From NCBI RefSeq assembly GCF_030658505.1, contig NZ_JAUTXR010000173.1:62001-126000 (forward strand): a stretch of 64,000 nt of DNA. Reading direction: 5' to 3'. The notes under the pieces were generated by a model. The model did not search any database. It was not told the DNA's origin and worked only from the letters and a program-made list of their open reading frames with translations. The position numbers and the translations under genes were made by a program. Shown piece by piece: positions 55,069 to 63,027 of this stretch. This DNA is from Stenotrophomonas raiganjensis (SeqCode). Its GTDB lineage: Bacteria > Pseudomonadota > Gammaproteobacteria > Xanthomonadales > Xanthomonadaceae. Each line of letters begins with the position of its first letter. The first letter of the stretch is position 1.

Positions 55069-55416
55069 TTACGGCACCGCTGCAGTCACCACGATCTCGA
55101 CCTTCCAGTCGGCGTGGGCCAGCTTGGCCTCGACCGTGGCACGTGCCGGGGTCGCGCCTTCAACCACCCACTCGTCCCACGCCTTGTTCATGCCGTCGAA
55201 GTCGGCCATGTCGGCCAGGAACACTTCGGCGCGTAGCACGTGCTGGCGATCACTGGCCACCAGCGCCAGCAGCTTGTCGATCTCTGCCAGCACCTGCCGG
55301 GTCTGGCCGGTGATGTCCTGGCTGGTGTCTTCCGGAATCTGGCCGGAGAGGTAGGCGACCTTGTTGTACACGGTCATTTCGGACATGCGCGGTCCGACGT
55401 CGTAACGCTCCATCAT
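55069..55416 (-). CDS. RidA/YjgF-family protein
   Basis: A 115-residue member of the YjgF/YER057c/UK114 family. The family core is seen as YLSGQIPEDTSQDITGQTRQVLAEID and VFLADMADFDGMNKAWDEW, ending ARATVEAKLAHADWKVEIVVTAAV, in which the conserved Arg of the active pocket is RATVE. Archetypal RidA hydrolyses reactive enamine/imine intermediates; this subgroup is less studied. AGGAG lies eight bases before the ATG at 55416. It is convergent with rnfB. Confidence 0.9.
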   Translation of the reverse strand: MMERYDVGPRMSEMTVYNKVAYLSGQIPEDTSQDITGQTRQVLAEIDKLLALVASDRQHVLRAEVFLADMADFDGMNKAWDEWVVEGATPARATVEAKLAHADWKVEIVVTAAVP

Positions 55417-55609
55417 GGGCGTGGCTCCTGCGGGTGATCAGGCCTGCATTGTCCTCCAATCCGGTCAATGGTGGGTGCATGGGCAACCTTCGCGCAGCAT
55501 CACTACCCGGCTCCGACACGCCTGCTGGTCAAATGGCGGCGACAGGCGCACGATGCGCCACGCCCCGCGTTGACACCGCCCTCGCCCTCCCTGACGCACG
55601 CTTGCGCCG

Positions 55610-58174
55610 ATGACTGAACCCACCGACCCCGCCACCGCTCCCTCCACCCCGGCATGGAAGCGGGTCCTCACCATCGTCGTTCCGCTGCTGATCCTCGCAT
55701 TGGCCCTGCACGGCCTGGCCAACGAGTTCGATGAGAACGGCTACCGCGCCATCCGCCACGCCTTCCACCAGCTCAGCGGCGCGCAGATCGCGCTGACCGT
55801 CGTGCTGGGCCTGGCCAGCTACGCCTGCCTGATCGGCTTTGATGCCATCGGCCTGCGCCGCAGCGGCATCCGCGTGCATCCGGCGCGCATCGGCATCACC
55901 GCCTTCCTTGCGCACACCCTTGGCCAGACCGTGGGCTTCGCTGCACTGACCGGTGGCGCGGTACGCCTGCGCGGCTACCGCACTGCGGGCCTGGATCTGG
56001 CGCAGATCGGCCAGGTGGTGTTGATGAGCACGCTCGGTTTCGTGTTCGGCGCCTGGCTGCTGATCAGCGTGGCGCTGTGCATGGAACCGGCGGCAGCGGC
56101 GCTGGCATTGCCACTGGATCCGGATGCGGTGCGCCTGGTCGGCATCGTCGCGCTGCTGGCCTATGCGGCCACCCTGCTGCTGGTCGGCCGCGAAGGACGG
56201 CAGTTCAGCGTGTTCGGCCATGCGCTGTGGCTACCCGACCGCCGCACCATGCTCGGCGTCACCGTGCTCAGCGTGATCGAGCTGGTGCTGGCCAGCGCCG
56301 CGTTCTATGTGCTGCTGCCGGACTCGACGCCGACCGGCCTGCCCGGCTTCGTCGGCCTGTACCTCGTCGCGGTACTGGCCGGCCTGGTCTCGACCGTTCC
56401 GGCCGGCCTGGGCGTGTTCGAATGGAGCCTGTTGAAGCTGTTGCCGCAGGTGGCACCGGCGGCGGTGCTGGCGGCCGCGTTGATCTACCGCGTGACCTAT
56501 TACGTGCTGCCACTGGTGATGGCCACGCTGCTTGCGCTTGCGCCCGCCCTCCGCCAGCCGCTGCAGGCCAGTGCCGGCGCAACCCGTGCCGGCTGGAACG
56601 CCCTGCGTCCGTGGCTGCCGCAGATCATCGCGCTGGCGGTGTTCAGCATCGGTGCCGCGCTGGTCATCGACGGCACGCTGCCGACGCCACGCCGCCATCT
56701 GGTCAATGCCTCGCTGCCCATCCTGGAAACCTCGCACCTGATCGGCAGCCTCAGTGGCGTCGCCCTGCTGTTGATCGGCCAGGGCCTGGCGCGGCGCAGC
56801 CATGCGGCGTGGATGCTGGCGATGGCGGTGTGCGTGGTCACGCCATTGCCGCTGTGGCTGCGCGGCGGGCAACCGTTGATCGCGGTCTCCGCCCTGCTGG
56901 TGGCGATGGCGCTGTGGGCCGCACGCCGTGAGTTCTACCGCCAGGGCGCGCTGCTGGATGAAGCCTGGTCATGGCCGTGGCTGCGCAACCTGGGGCTGGT
57001 ACTGGTGGCGGTCACCTGGCTGCTGTTCTTCACCTACAGCCACGTCGAATACCAGAACGAGCTGTGGTGGCAATTCGCGCTGTCCGGCAACGCACCGCGT
57101 GCGCTGCGCGCCCTGCTGGTGGTGGCGATCGCGCTGGTGATGTTCGGCTTGGCACGGCTGCTGCACAGCACGCGCAGCCCACTGCCGGCCGCCGACGAGG
57201 CCACGCTGCAATCACTGGCACCGGTACTGGCGGGCGCTACCGACACCCAGGCCTGCCTGGTGCTGACCGCCGACAAGGCGGTACTGCGCGACGATGCACA
57301 ACAGGGCTTCGTGATGATGCAGCGCTATGGCGGATCGCTGATCGCGATGGGTGATCCGGTCGGCCCACCCGAGGTCGCCCGCGCACTGATCTGGCGCTTC
57401 CGCGAGGAGGCCGACCGGCTCGGCCTGCGCCCGGTCTTCTACCAGGTGGGCGAGACCTACTGGCAGACCTATCTCGACCTTGGCTTGGGCCTGGTCAAGC
57501 TGGGCGAAGAAGCGATGGTACCGCTGCACGATTTCGGCCTGGAAGGCCGCGAACGTGCCGACCTGCGCCAGGCCTGGAACCGCGGCAGGCGCGGCGGCCT
57601 GTCGTTCCGCGTGGCGCCGCTGGAGGAAATTCCGAGCCTGCTGCCACGCCTGCACGCGATCTCCAACGCGTGGCTGGAAGACAAGGCCGGCGACGAGAAG
57701 GGATTCTCGCTGGGCAGCTACGACCCGGATTACCTGGTGCGCTTCCCGGTGGCGCTGGTCGAGGCCGAAGGCCAGATCGTGGCATTCGCCAACCTGTGGC
57801 AGGCACCGGCCGGTGCCGAGCTGTCGGTGGACCTGATGCGCCACGTCAACGAGGCACCGAAGGGCACGATGGACTTCCTCTTCATCGAGCTGTTCCTGTG
57901 GGGCCGCGCGCAGGGCTATGCGCGCTTCTCGCTGGGCATGGCGCCGCTGTCCGGCCTGGCCCAGCATCGCCTGGCCGGCCGCTGGAACCGCCTGGCCGGC
58001 CTGCTGGCCCGGCATGGGGAACGCTTCTATGGGTTCAGTGGCCTGCGCCGCTTCAAGTCGAAGTTCGACCCGCAATGGCGGCCGCGCTACCTGGCAGCAC
58101 CGGGCGGCATGCATCTGCCGGCCGCGCTGCTGGATGCCACGCGCCTGATCTCTCTGGACCCGCGGCGCAACTGA
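55610..58174 (+). CDS. mprF: Aminoacyl-phosphatidylglycerol synthase/flippase MprF
   Basis: An 854-residue two-part protein. The N-terminal half (to about residue 530) has 12-14 helices and is the flippase domain; the C-terminal half is a cytoplasmic DUF2156 GNAT-like transferase that moves lysine or alanine from charged tRNA to phosphatidylglycerol. The core is visible as RYGGSLIAMGDPVG, FYQVGETYWQTYLDLGLG, GLSFRVAPLEEIPSLLPRLH and FSLGMAPLSGL. The result is a less anionic membrane that resists cationic peptides. It faces a VirJ-like gene whose relatives are linked to the same lipids. Confidence 0.93.
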   Translation: MTEPTDPATAPSTPAWKRVLTIVVPLLILALALHGLANEFDENGYRAIRHAFHQLSGAQIALTVVLGLASYACLIGFDAIGLRRSGIRVHPARIGITAFLAHTLGQTVGFAALTGGAVRLRGYRTAGLDLAQIGQVVLMSTLGFVFGAWLLISVALCMEPAAAALALPLDPDAVRLVGIVALLAYAATLLLVGREGRQFSVFGHALWLPDRRTMLGVTVLSVIELVLASAAFYVLLPDSTPTGLPGFVGLYLVAVLAGLVSTVPAGLGVFEWSLLKLLPQVAPAAVLAAALIYRVTYYVLPLVMATLLALAPALRQPLQASAGATRAGWNALRPWLPQIIALAVFSIGAALVIDGTLPTPRRHLVNASLPILETSHLIGSLSGVALLLIGQGLARRSHAAWMLAMAVCVVTPLPLWLRGGQPLIAVSALLVAMALWAARREFYRQGALLDEAWSWPWLRNLGLVLVAVTWLLFFTYSHVEYQNELWWQFALSGNAPRALRALLVVAIALVMFGLARLLHSTRSPLPAADEATLQSLAPVLAGATDTQACLVLTADKAVLRDDAQQGFVMMQRYGGSLIAMGDPVGPPEVARALIWRFREEADRLGLRPVFYQVGETYWQTYLDLGLGLVKLGEEAMVPLHDFGLEGRERADLRQAWNRGRRGGLSFRVAPLEEIPSLLPRLHAISNAWLEDKAGDEKGFSLGSYDPDYLVRFPVALVEAEGQIVAFANLWQAPAGAELSVDLMRHVNEAPKGTMDFLFIELFLWGRAQGYARFSLGMAPLSGLAQHRLAGRWNRLAGLLARHGERFYGFSGLRRFKSKFDPQWRPRYLAAPGGMHLPAALLDATRLISLDPRRN

Positions 58175-58221
58175 CGCCCCGTACCGCCAGGCATGCCCGG
58201 CGCTACCTGCGCGCTCTGGTG

Positions 58222-58243
58222 GGTGCGAACCGTTGGCTCGCAC
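58222..58243. repeat. Short palindrome between mprF and virJ
   Basis: GTGCGA (58223-58228) and TCGCAC (58238-58243) form a small hairpin within GGGTGCGAACC-like sequence. It lies between the two convergent stops and may terminate both or be a REP remnant. Confidence 0.4.
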
Positions 58244-58253
58244 GCCCTCCGGT

Positions 58254-59600
58254 TTACACCCCGCCCTTGAGGATCACCTCGGCCAGGCGGTCGTAGTCAC
58301 CATTGAAGTGGTGGTCGCCCGGCAGCTTCACCTTCTGCACGCCATCGTTGGCCGGCAGGCCGGGGCACAGGGCATCGTCATCGTCCTGGCCGTACACGCA
58401 CAGCGTCTTGCCGGCCGGCAGTTTTGCCACCTCCGGCGCGATCGGCAGTCCATCGCCGCCACCGCCCAGCCAGTTGCTGACGTGGAATTCAAAGTCGGCC
58501 TTCTTGCCTACCGACAGCAGCACGATACGATCCAGCGCTGCGCGGGTATCGGCATCGAGCTGGTTGATGGTCGCCGGCAGCACGTCGGCACCCTGCGAGA
58601 AGCCGATCAGCATCACCTTGTCGCGGTGCCACTGCTGGCGGTAGTGGTCGATGATCTTCTGCAGGTCGCTGGCAAAGCCCTTCGGCGTGCGCTCACTCCA
58701 GAAATAGCGCAGCGAATCAATGCCGACCACCGCTACGCCATGCTCGTTGAGCGACGACGCCACGTCCTTGTCCAGGCCGGCCCAGCCACCATCGCCGGAA
58801 ACGAATACCGCCAGCGTATCGCCGCTGCCGGTCGCCGGTACTTCCACCACCGGCAGGCCTTTCAGCGCCGCCGGCGGCGGTGCCAGGCTGACCCCGGCCT
58901 GCGCGCCGATCACCCGCGCTGCGGCCACCAGACCGGGTGAAGCATCACCGCGCGCGGTTCGCTTGAATTCGCGTGCCATGGCGACCTGCTGAACGAACTG
59001 GCTGGCCTCGCCTACCTTGCAGCCGTGATCGCCAGCGGCACTCAACCACGGGAAATTCAGTTCGGCGGGCTGCAGCGTGTTGTGCTTCACACCATCGCCG
59101 CAGACCATGCGCTCATGGTTGTGATCCGGGCAGAAGCCGGTGGTCAGCAGGCCGGCAAACACCTGGGTGTCGGCCTGCGCCGCGAGCGAATAGGCCATCT
59201 CGGCACCCTCGCCGTCACCGCCGACCAGCGGCAGGTGGTAGCCGGGCAGATGCAGGGACGCCTGCAGCCAGCGCGAGAAGTTCTCGACGTCACCGGAGCC
59301 GAACGAGCAGGTCGGATCACCCTCGCGCTTGAGCACACCGCGCAGGTGCGCGATGTCCACAGCGGCAACCATGGCACCGTCGGCACGCAGGGCCTCGATC
59401 GGCAGGCGGCTGGTGTCGCCACCCGGGGTGGGCTCGTGGAACCAGATCACCACCCGCTGCGGCGTGCCGGCCGGCATGTGCACCGGAATCTGCTCGAACC
59501 GCCCGTGGCTGAACTGCTGCACGTTGGCCGCCGCCATTGCCGGCAGCGCCGCCAACGCCAGCACCACACCCATTGCCCTGCCCAGCCCTGCACGCTTCAT
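58254..59600 (-). CDS. VirJ/AcvB-family periplasmic hydrolase-like protein
   Basis: A 448-residue exported protein with a signal peptide (AMGVVLALAALPAMAA) and two alpha/beta-hydrolase halves, as in AcvB and VirJ of Agrobacterium. The N-terminal half has VVIWFHEPTPGG and GGDGEGAEMAYSL; the C-terminal half, the VirJ domain, has FVSGDGGWAGLD, VVGIDSLRYFW and the nucleophile motif LIGFSQGADVLP, with final GDHHFNGDY His. In Agrobacterium AcvB hydrolyses aminoacyl-phosphatidylglycerol and partners the MprF homologue LpiA. The convergent neighbour here is mprF, which supports the same role. Confidence 0.88.
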   Translation of the reverse strand: MKRAGLGRAMGVVLALAALPAMAAANVQQFSHGRFEQIPVHMPAGTPQRVVIWFHEPTPGGDTSRLPIEALRADGAMVAAVDIAHLRGVLKREGDPTCSFGSGDVENFSRWLQASLHLPGYHLPLVGGDGEGAEMAYSLAAQADTQVFAGLLTTGFCPDHNHERMVCGDGVKHNTLQPAELNFPWLSAAGDHGCKVGEASQFVQQVAMAREFKRTARGDASPGLVAAARVIGAQAGVSLAPPPAALKGLPVVEVPATGSGDTLAVFVSGDGGWAGLDKDVASSLNEHGVAVVGIDSLRYFWSERTPKGFASDLQKIIDHYRQQWHRDKVMLIGFSQGADVLPATINQLDADTRAALDRIVLLSVGKKADFEFHVSNWLGGGGDGLPIAPEVAKLPAGKTLCVYGQDDDDALCPGLPANDGVQKVKLPGDHHFNGDYDRLAEVILKGGV

Positions 59601-59678
59601 ATCGCATCCCCGATGGAATGCGCACACGATACGCCGCCACCGCGTGCACGGCACGTACCGGTGCAGGCCGTTGGCGAT

Positions 59679-60296
59679 TCAGTCGGCCGTGGTACGCCGA
59701 CTGCGCCGGTACAGTGCCAGCGCCAGGTACAGCAGCCAGCCTACGATCACCACGATCACGACCTTCTGGCCCAGCCCGCGCGGCGGACCGGCGCGCCACA
59801 ACACGTGCAGCCACAACAGTACGAACGCCAGCCAGGCCCATCCCCAGAGCAGGCCCGCAGCGGACTGCCAGCCCGGTTCACGGCGCAGGTACCAGGCCTG
59901 CAACAGCATGCCGACGCTGGCGCAGAGGAACGCCGTGTTCGCAGCCAGCCCATGGATGAACGGCGCCATCAGCGGCGTTGCTTCCGGCAGCCAGCTGTCG
60001 CCGATGGCGACCGTGGCCAGGCCCAGCGCGGAAACGGTGAACAACAGCGGCGCCGCTGCACTGCGCCTCGGGCCGATGCTGCCGCGATACAGCGCGATGC
60101 CAAGCACCGCGATGGCCAGCGCCAACAGGCAGTACGCAGCGCGCAATGCCAGCCCCCACGGCCCGTGCAGGTACAGGCTCAAGGTCGCCCGCACCCAGTC
60201 CAGGTCGGTGCGGGCGAACTGGGTCCATAGCGCAGTGGCGAGGAACAGCAGCAGCGCTACCAACGCCAGCATCGCCGCAGGACGCGCGCGGCTCAT
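59679..60296 (-). CDS. DUF998 membrane protein
   Basis: A 205-residue inner-membrane protein of six helices. The first helix (AAMLALVALLLFLATALWTQF) is followed by the DLDWVRATLSLYLHGPWG loop typical of this DUF998 group, then LLFTVSALGLATVAIGDSW and a final WWLLYLAL-type helix. No function is known. Its ATG overlaps the TGA of the small cysteine-motif gene upstream (ATGA), so it is probably the second gene of a two-gene unit. Confidence 0.85.
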   Translation of the reverse strand: MSRARPAAMLALVALLLFLATALWTQFARTDLDWVRATLSLYLHGPWGLALRAAYCLLALAIAVLGIALYRGSIGPRRSAAAPLLFTVSALGLATVAIGDSWLPEATPLMAPFIHGLAANTAFLCASVGMLLQAWYLRREPGWQSAAGLLWGWAWLAFVLLWLHVLWRAGPPRGLGQKVVIVVIVGWLLYLALALYRRSRRTTAD

Positions 60297-60466
60297 GGCG
60301 TCGCCTCCGGATGCCGTGTCTTCCACTCGGCCAGCGCCTTGCGATAGCGCTGCAGTTCGTCGGCATACAGGTCAAGCACGCACAGCGGGCAGCCGCTGCC
60401 GCAGCATTCGTTGGGGCCGGGCTCTTCCGGCGGCTGCGGGCGGGGATCGGGATCAGGGACGGACAC
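60293..60466 (-). CDS. Small oxidoreductase-like (PF09791-type) protein
   Basis: A 57-residue cytoplasmic protein. Between a proline-rich start (PDPRPQPPEEPGPN) and a charged helix (YADELQRYRKALAEW) is the motif ECCGSGCPLCVLDLYADEL, matching the CCxxGCxxCVWDxY element found at the N-terminus of oxidoreductase-like proteins. Four Cys suggest metal or cofactor binding. The GTG at 60466 is the best start. Its TGA overlaps the start of the DUF998 gene. Function unknown. Confidence 0.82.
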   Translation of the reverse strand: MSVPDPDPRPQPPEEPGPNECCGSGCPLCVLDLYADELQRYRKALAEWKTRHPEATP

Positions 60467-60515
60467 GGTTGGAAGCAGCAGTCGGTGGAAACAGCTGCCA
60501 GTGTACCGGGCTGGC

Positions 60516-61118
60516 TCAGCGCCCCAGCTGACGGCGCAGGTTATCGCGCGCGGCCGCATCCAGACGCTGGTGGAAGAACTCGCTGAGGAAGATCCGCGGT
60601 GCGCGCAGCAGGCCCTGCAGGAAACGGCGACGGCCGGCACGGTACAGGAAGCCCGGCACCACGCCCTTGTATTCTTCGGCCACGCCACGGTCATAGGCGG
60701 CGAACACGGCTTCCGGCGCGGCCAGGATCGCCATGTCGCAGTCCAGGAACAGGGCCGCCTCGGCATCGACATCGTTCGGCCCCAGCTCGCCATGACGGGC
60801 AGTCAACAGGATCAGCTGCTCCACGCGGGCAGCGTCGATACCTGCCAGCTCCGGCGCCCGGGAGATCGCCTGCAGGGCGAGCGCCGCTGAGCGCGCCTCG
60901 TTGTCCTTGCGGCCGGCCTGGTAGATCGCATCGTGATAGAGGGCAGCCAGGTAGACCTCGGCCGGCTGCTGCCAACCTGGGCCTTCGGCCACCTCCTGGC
61001 AGTGCTGGAGCACCGCGCGCACGTGGCCGAAATGGTGGTAGGCGCGTGGCGGCGCTGCATAGCTGTCCTGCAAGGCCTGCCACTGCGCCGGGGCAAGCGT
61101 CAGCGGAGAAAAGTCCAT
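60516..61118 (-). CDS. HD-domain metal-dependent phosphohydrolase-like protein
   Basis: A 200-residue protein with an HD-superfamily core: YHHFGHV (27-33) and the metal-binding LYHDAIY (H62 and D63), then ARHGELGPNDVDAEAALFLDCDMAIL near residue 115. This layout is shared by predicted metal-dependent HD phosphohydrolases of unknown substrate. It has no signal peptide or membrane helix. The ATG at 61118 gives the family start MDFSPLTLAPAQW. Confidence 0.87.
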   Translation of the reverse strand: MDFSPLTLAPAQWQALQDSYAAPPRAYHHFGHVRAVLQHCQEVAEGPGWQQPAEVYLAALYHDAIYQAGRKDNEARSAALALQAISRAPELAGIDAARVEQLILLTARHGELGPNDVDAEAALFLDCDMAILAAPEAVFAAYDRGVAEEYKGVVPGFLYRAGRRRFLQGLLRAPRIFLSEFFHQRLDAAARDNLRRQLGR

Positions 61119-61346
61119 GCAGGGATCATCCTGCCTGCACCGGCGCCGGGCAAGCTGGCGATTATTTCACCACGCGTTCACAACGCTTGACGGGCGCGGG
61201 CTGGGCGCAGTTGTCCACAGCTTTGTCGAGGGCTGGTCCACACCGGTTGTGGATGGCTGGACGACCGACCAGCGGTCGATGCGGTGGCCTGTCCACGGGT
61301 CTACACTCGCGTCAGGCGGGAGCACCCGCCGCTGCCGGGAGCCGTC

Positions 61347-62501
61347 ATGTACCGCCCTGCCATCCGTTGCCTGGCCCTGTCGCTGATCGCTTTCTGCGCC
61401 CCCGCCCTCGCCACTGGAAAAGCGCCCGCCGTTGACGTAGTGACCGCGCCAACCGTCACCGTCCCAGCGCCGCGCGTACCGACGCCGGAAGAGGTGTTCG
61501 CCATTCCGGCGGACCTGCGCGCAATGCTGCAGTCACAGGTCATCCAGCGCAGCTACTCACGCGACCAGCGCCTGCAGGCACTGGTGGAAATGATCTTCGG
61601 CCAGCATGGGCTGGACCTGCAGTACGACGCCAATGCCACCTACACCGTCAGCGAAATCTGGCAGCAGCGCCGGGCCAACTGCCTGGCCTTCACGCTGCTG
61701 TTCGTGACGCTTGCCCGCGAGGCCGGCATCCAGGCCCGCGTGCAGGAGGTCGGGCAGGTGGTGTCGTGGTACCAGGACCAGGACGCGGGCGTGGTCTACA
61801 GCGTCGGTCACGTCAATGCCGGTGTTGATGTCGGTGGGCGTTTCGGCACCGTCGACCTGGATCGCAACGTGCTGTACGACCGCCGCGGGCCGATGCCGGT
61901 CAGCCGTGCCCGGGCATTGGCCCATTTCTACAACAACCGGGGCGCCGATCGCCTCGCCGAGGGCGACCTGGCAGGCGCACGCGGCTTCTTCAACGCGGCG
62001 CTGGCACAGGACAGTGGATTCGCCCCTGTGTGGAACAATCTGGGCGTACTCGACCACCGTGCCGGCGACAACGAGGCTGCACGGCAGGCACTGGTCAGGT
62101 CGCTGCAGCTCGATGGCCGCCAGGATGCCGCACTGACCAATGCCTCTGCGCTGTACCGCAGCCTGGGCCTGACCGCGCAGGCGCAGGCGCTGGAGCGCCG
62201 GTTGAAATCGGTGCAGCGCGAAGATCCCTTCGCGCGGTACATGCTCGGCACCCAGGCCGAGCGCGCAGGCCAGCTGGATGAGGCGATCCGCTACTACCGG
62301 CAGGCGGTGCGCCTGTACGACACCGCACACCAGTTCCATTTCGGGCTGGCACGGGTCTATTTCCTGGCCGGGCAGCTCCAGCGCGCAGACCGTGAACTGC
62401 TGCGCGCGCAGGCGCTGGGCGGCGCTCCCGAGCAGGCGCGCTACCAGGCCAAGCTGGACAGCCTGGCCCGCTGGCGCGCGCAGCAGCAGGCCCGGCGATG
62501 A
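61347..62501 (+). CDS. Exported transglutaminase-like and TPR protein
   Basis: A 384-residue protein with a signal peptide (CLALSLIAFCAPALA), a transglutaminase-like domain at about residues 90-190 and four to five TPR units after residue 200. The Tgl domain has RRANCLAFTLLFVTLAREAG with the catalytic Cys, and a His in SVGHVNAGVDV; the Asp is likely DLDR. The TPRs begin at FYNNRGADRLAEGDLAGARG. Such proteins may be peptidases or scaffolds in the envelope. The ATG at 61347 gives a correct signal peptide. A TACACT (61302-61307) upstream is a possible -10. Confidence 0.85.
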   Translation: MYRPAIRCLALSLIAFCAPALATGKAPAVDVVTAPTVTVPAPRVPTPEEVFAIPADLRAMLQSQVIQRSYSRDQRLQALVEMIFGQHGLDLQYDANATYTVSEIWQQRRANCLAFTLLFVTLAREAGIQARVQEVGQVVSWYQDQDAGVVYSVGHVNAGVDVGGRFGTVDLDRNVLYDRRGPMPVSRARALAHFYNNRGADRLAEGDLAGARGFFNAALAQDSGFAPVWNNLGVLDHRAGDNEAARQALVRSLQLDGRQDAALTNASALYRSLGLTAQAQALERRLKSVQREDPFARYMLGTQAERAGQLDEAIRYYRQAVRLYDTAHQFHFGLARVYFLAGQLQRADRELLRAQALGGAPEQARYQAKLDSLARWRAQQQARR

Positions 62502-62507
62502 AGGCGA

Positions 62508-62843
62508 TCAGGCCTTCTTGAGGAAGCAGGTCTTCAGGACCAGACCCTTGATCTTGTCCGAGTTGCCTTCGATATGCTCGGCATCGTCCTCGACCAGGCG
62601 GATGTTGCGGATGACGGTGCCCTGCTTGAGCGGGATCGAGGAGCCCTTCACCTTCAGGTCCTTGATCACGGTGACGGTGTCACCGGCCTGCAGGGTATTG
62701 CCGTTGCTGTCACGCACGACCAGGGTCGAACCGGCACCTTCCTCGGCGGTCCATTCGAAGCCGCAATCGGCGCAGATCCACAGCGCGCCATCGGCATAGG
62801 TGTTTTCCAGGGTGCACTGCGGGCAGGCGGGAACAGAAGACAT
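62508..62843 (-). CDS. yjdM: YjdM/PhnA family zinc-ribbon protein
   Basis: A 111-residue protein. The N-terminal zinc ribbon has CPQC (Cys 7 and 10) and CADC, followed by the conserved WTAEEGAG and a C-terminal beta-barrel with DSNGNTLQAGDTVTVIKDLKV and KGSSIPLKQGT. The family is called PhnA after E. coli, where it is not needed for phosphonate use; some relatives have phosphonoacetate hydrolase names by mistake. Role unknown. The ATG at 62843 is used. Confidence 0.93.
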   Translation of the reverse strand: MSSVPACPQCTLENTYADGALWICADCGFEWTAEEGAGSTLVVRDSNGNTLQAGDTVTVIKDLKVKGSSIPLKQGTVIRNIRLVEDDAEHIEGNSDKIKGLVLKTCFLKKA

Positions 62844-63027
62844 CGGCAAGTACCTCAAAGTGAATCAACAGCCGCCATTGTAACCGGCCAGCCCCCGTTC
62901 CCCTTTTTCCGGGCTGGCGCACTGCCGCGCTTCCTTGACCCGTTCCACAACCGCAAGCCCCGGGAACTTGCAGTCGGCGGCGAACTGCAGCAGAGTGCGC
63001 GGCCCCTGATCGCCCCCGGAACTCCCC

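Noticed and set aside
61195..61310. A replication origin based on DnaA-like boxes
   Set aside because: Only one near-consensus box, no AT-rich unwinding region, and none of dnaA, dnaN or gyrB nearby.
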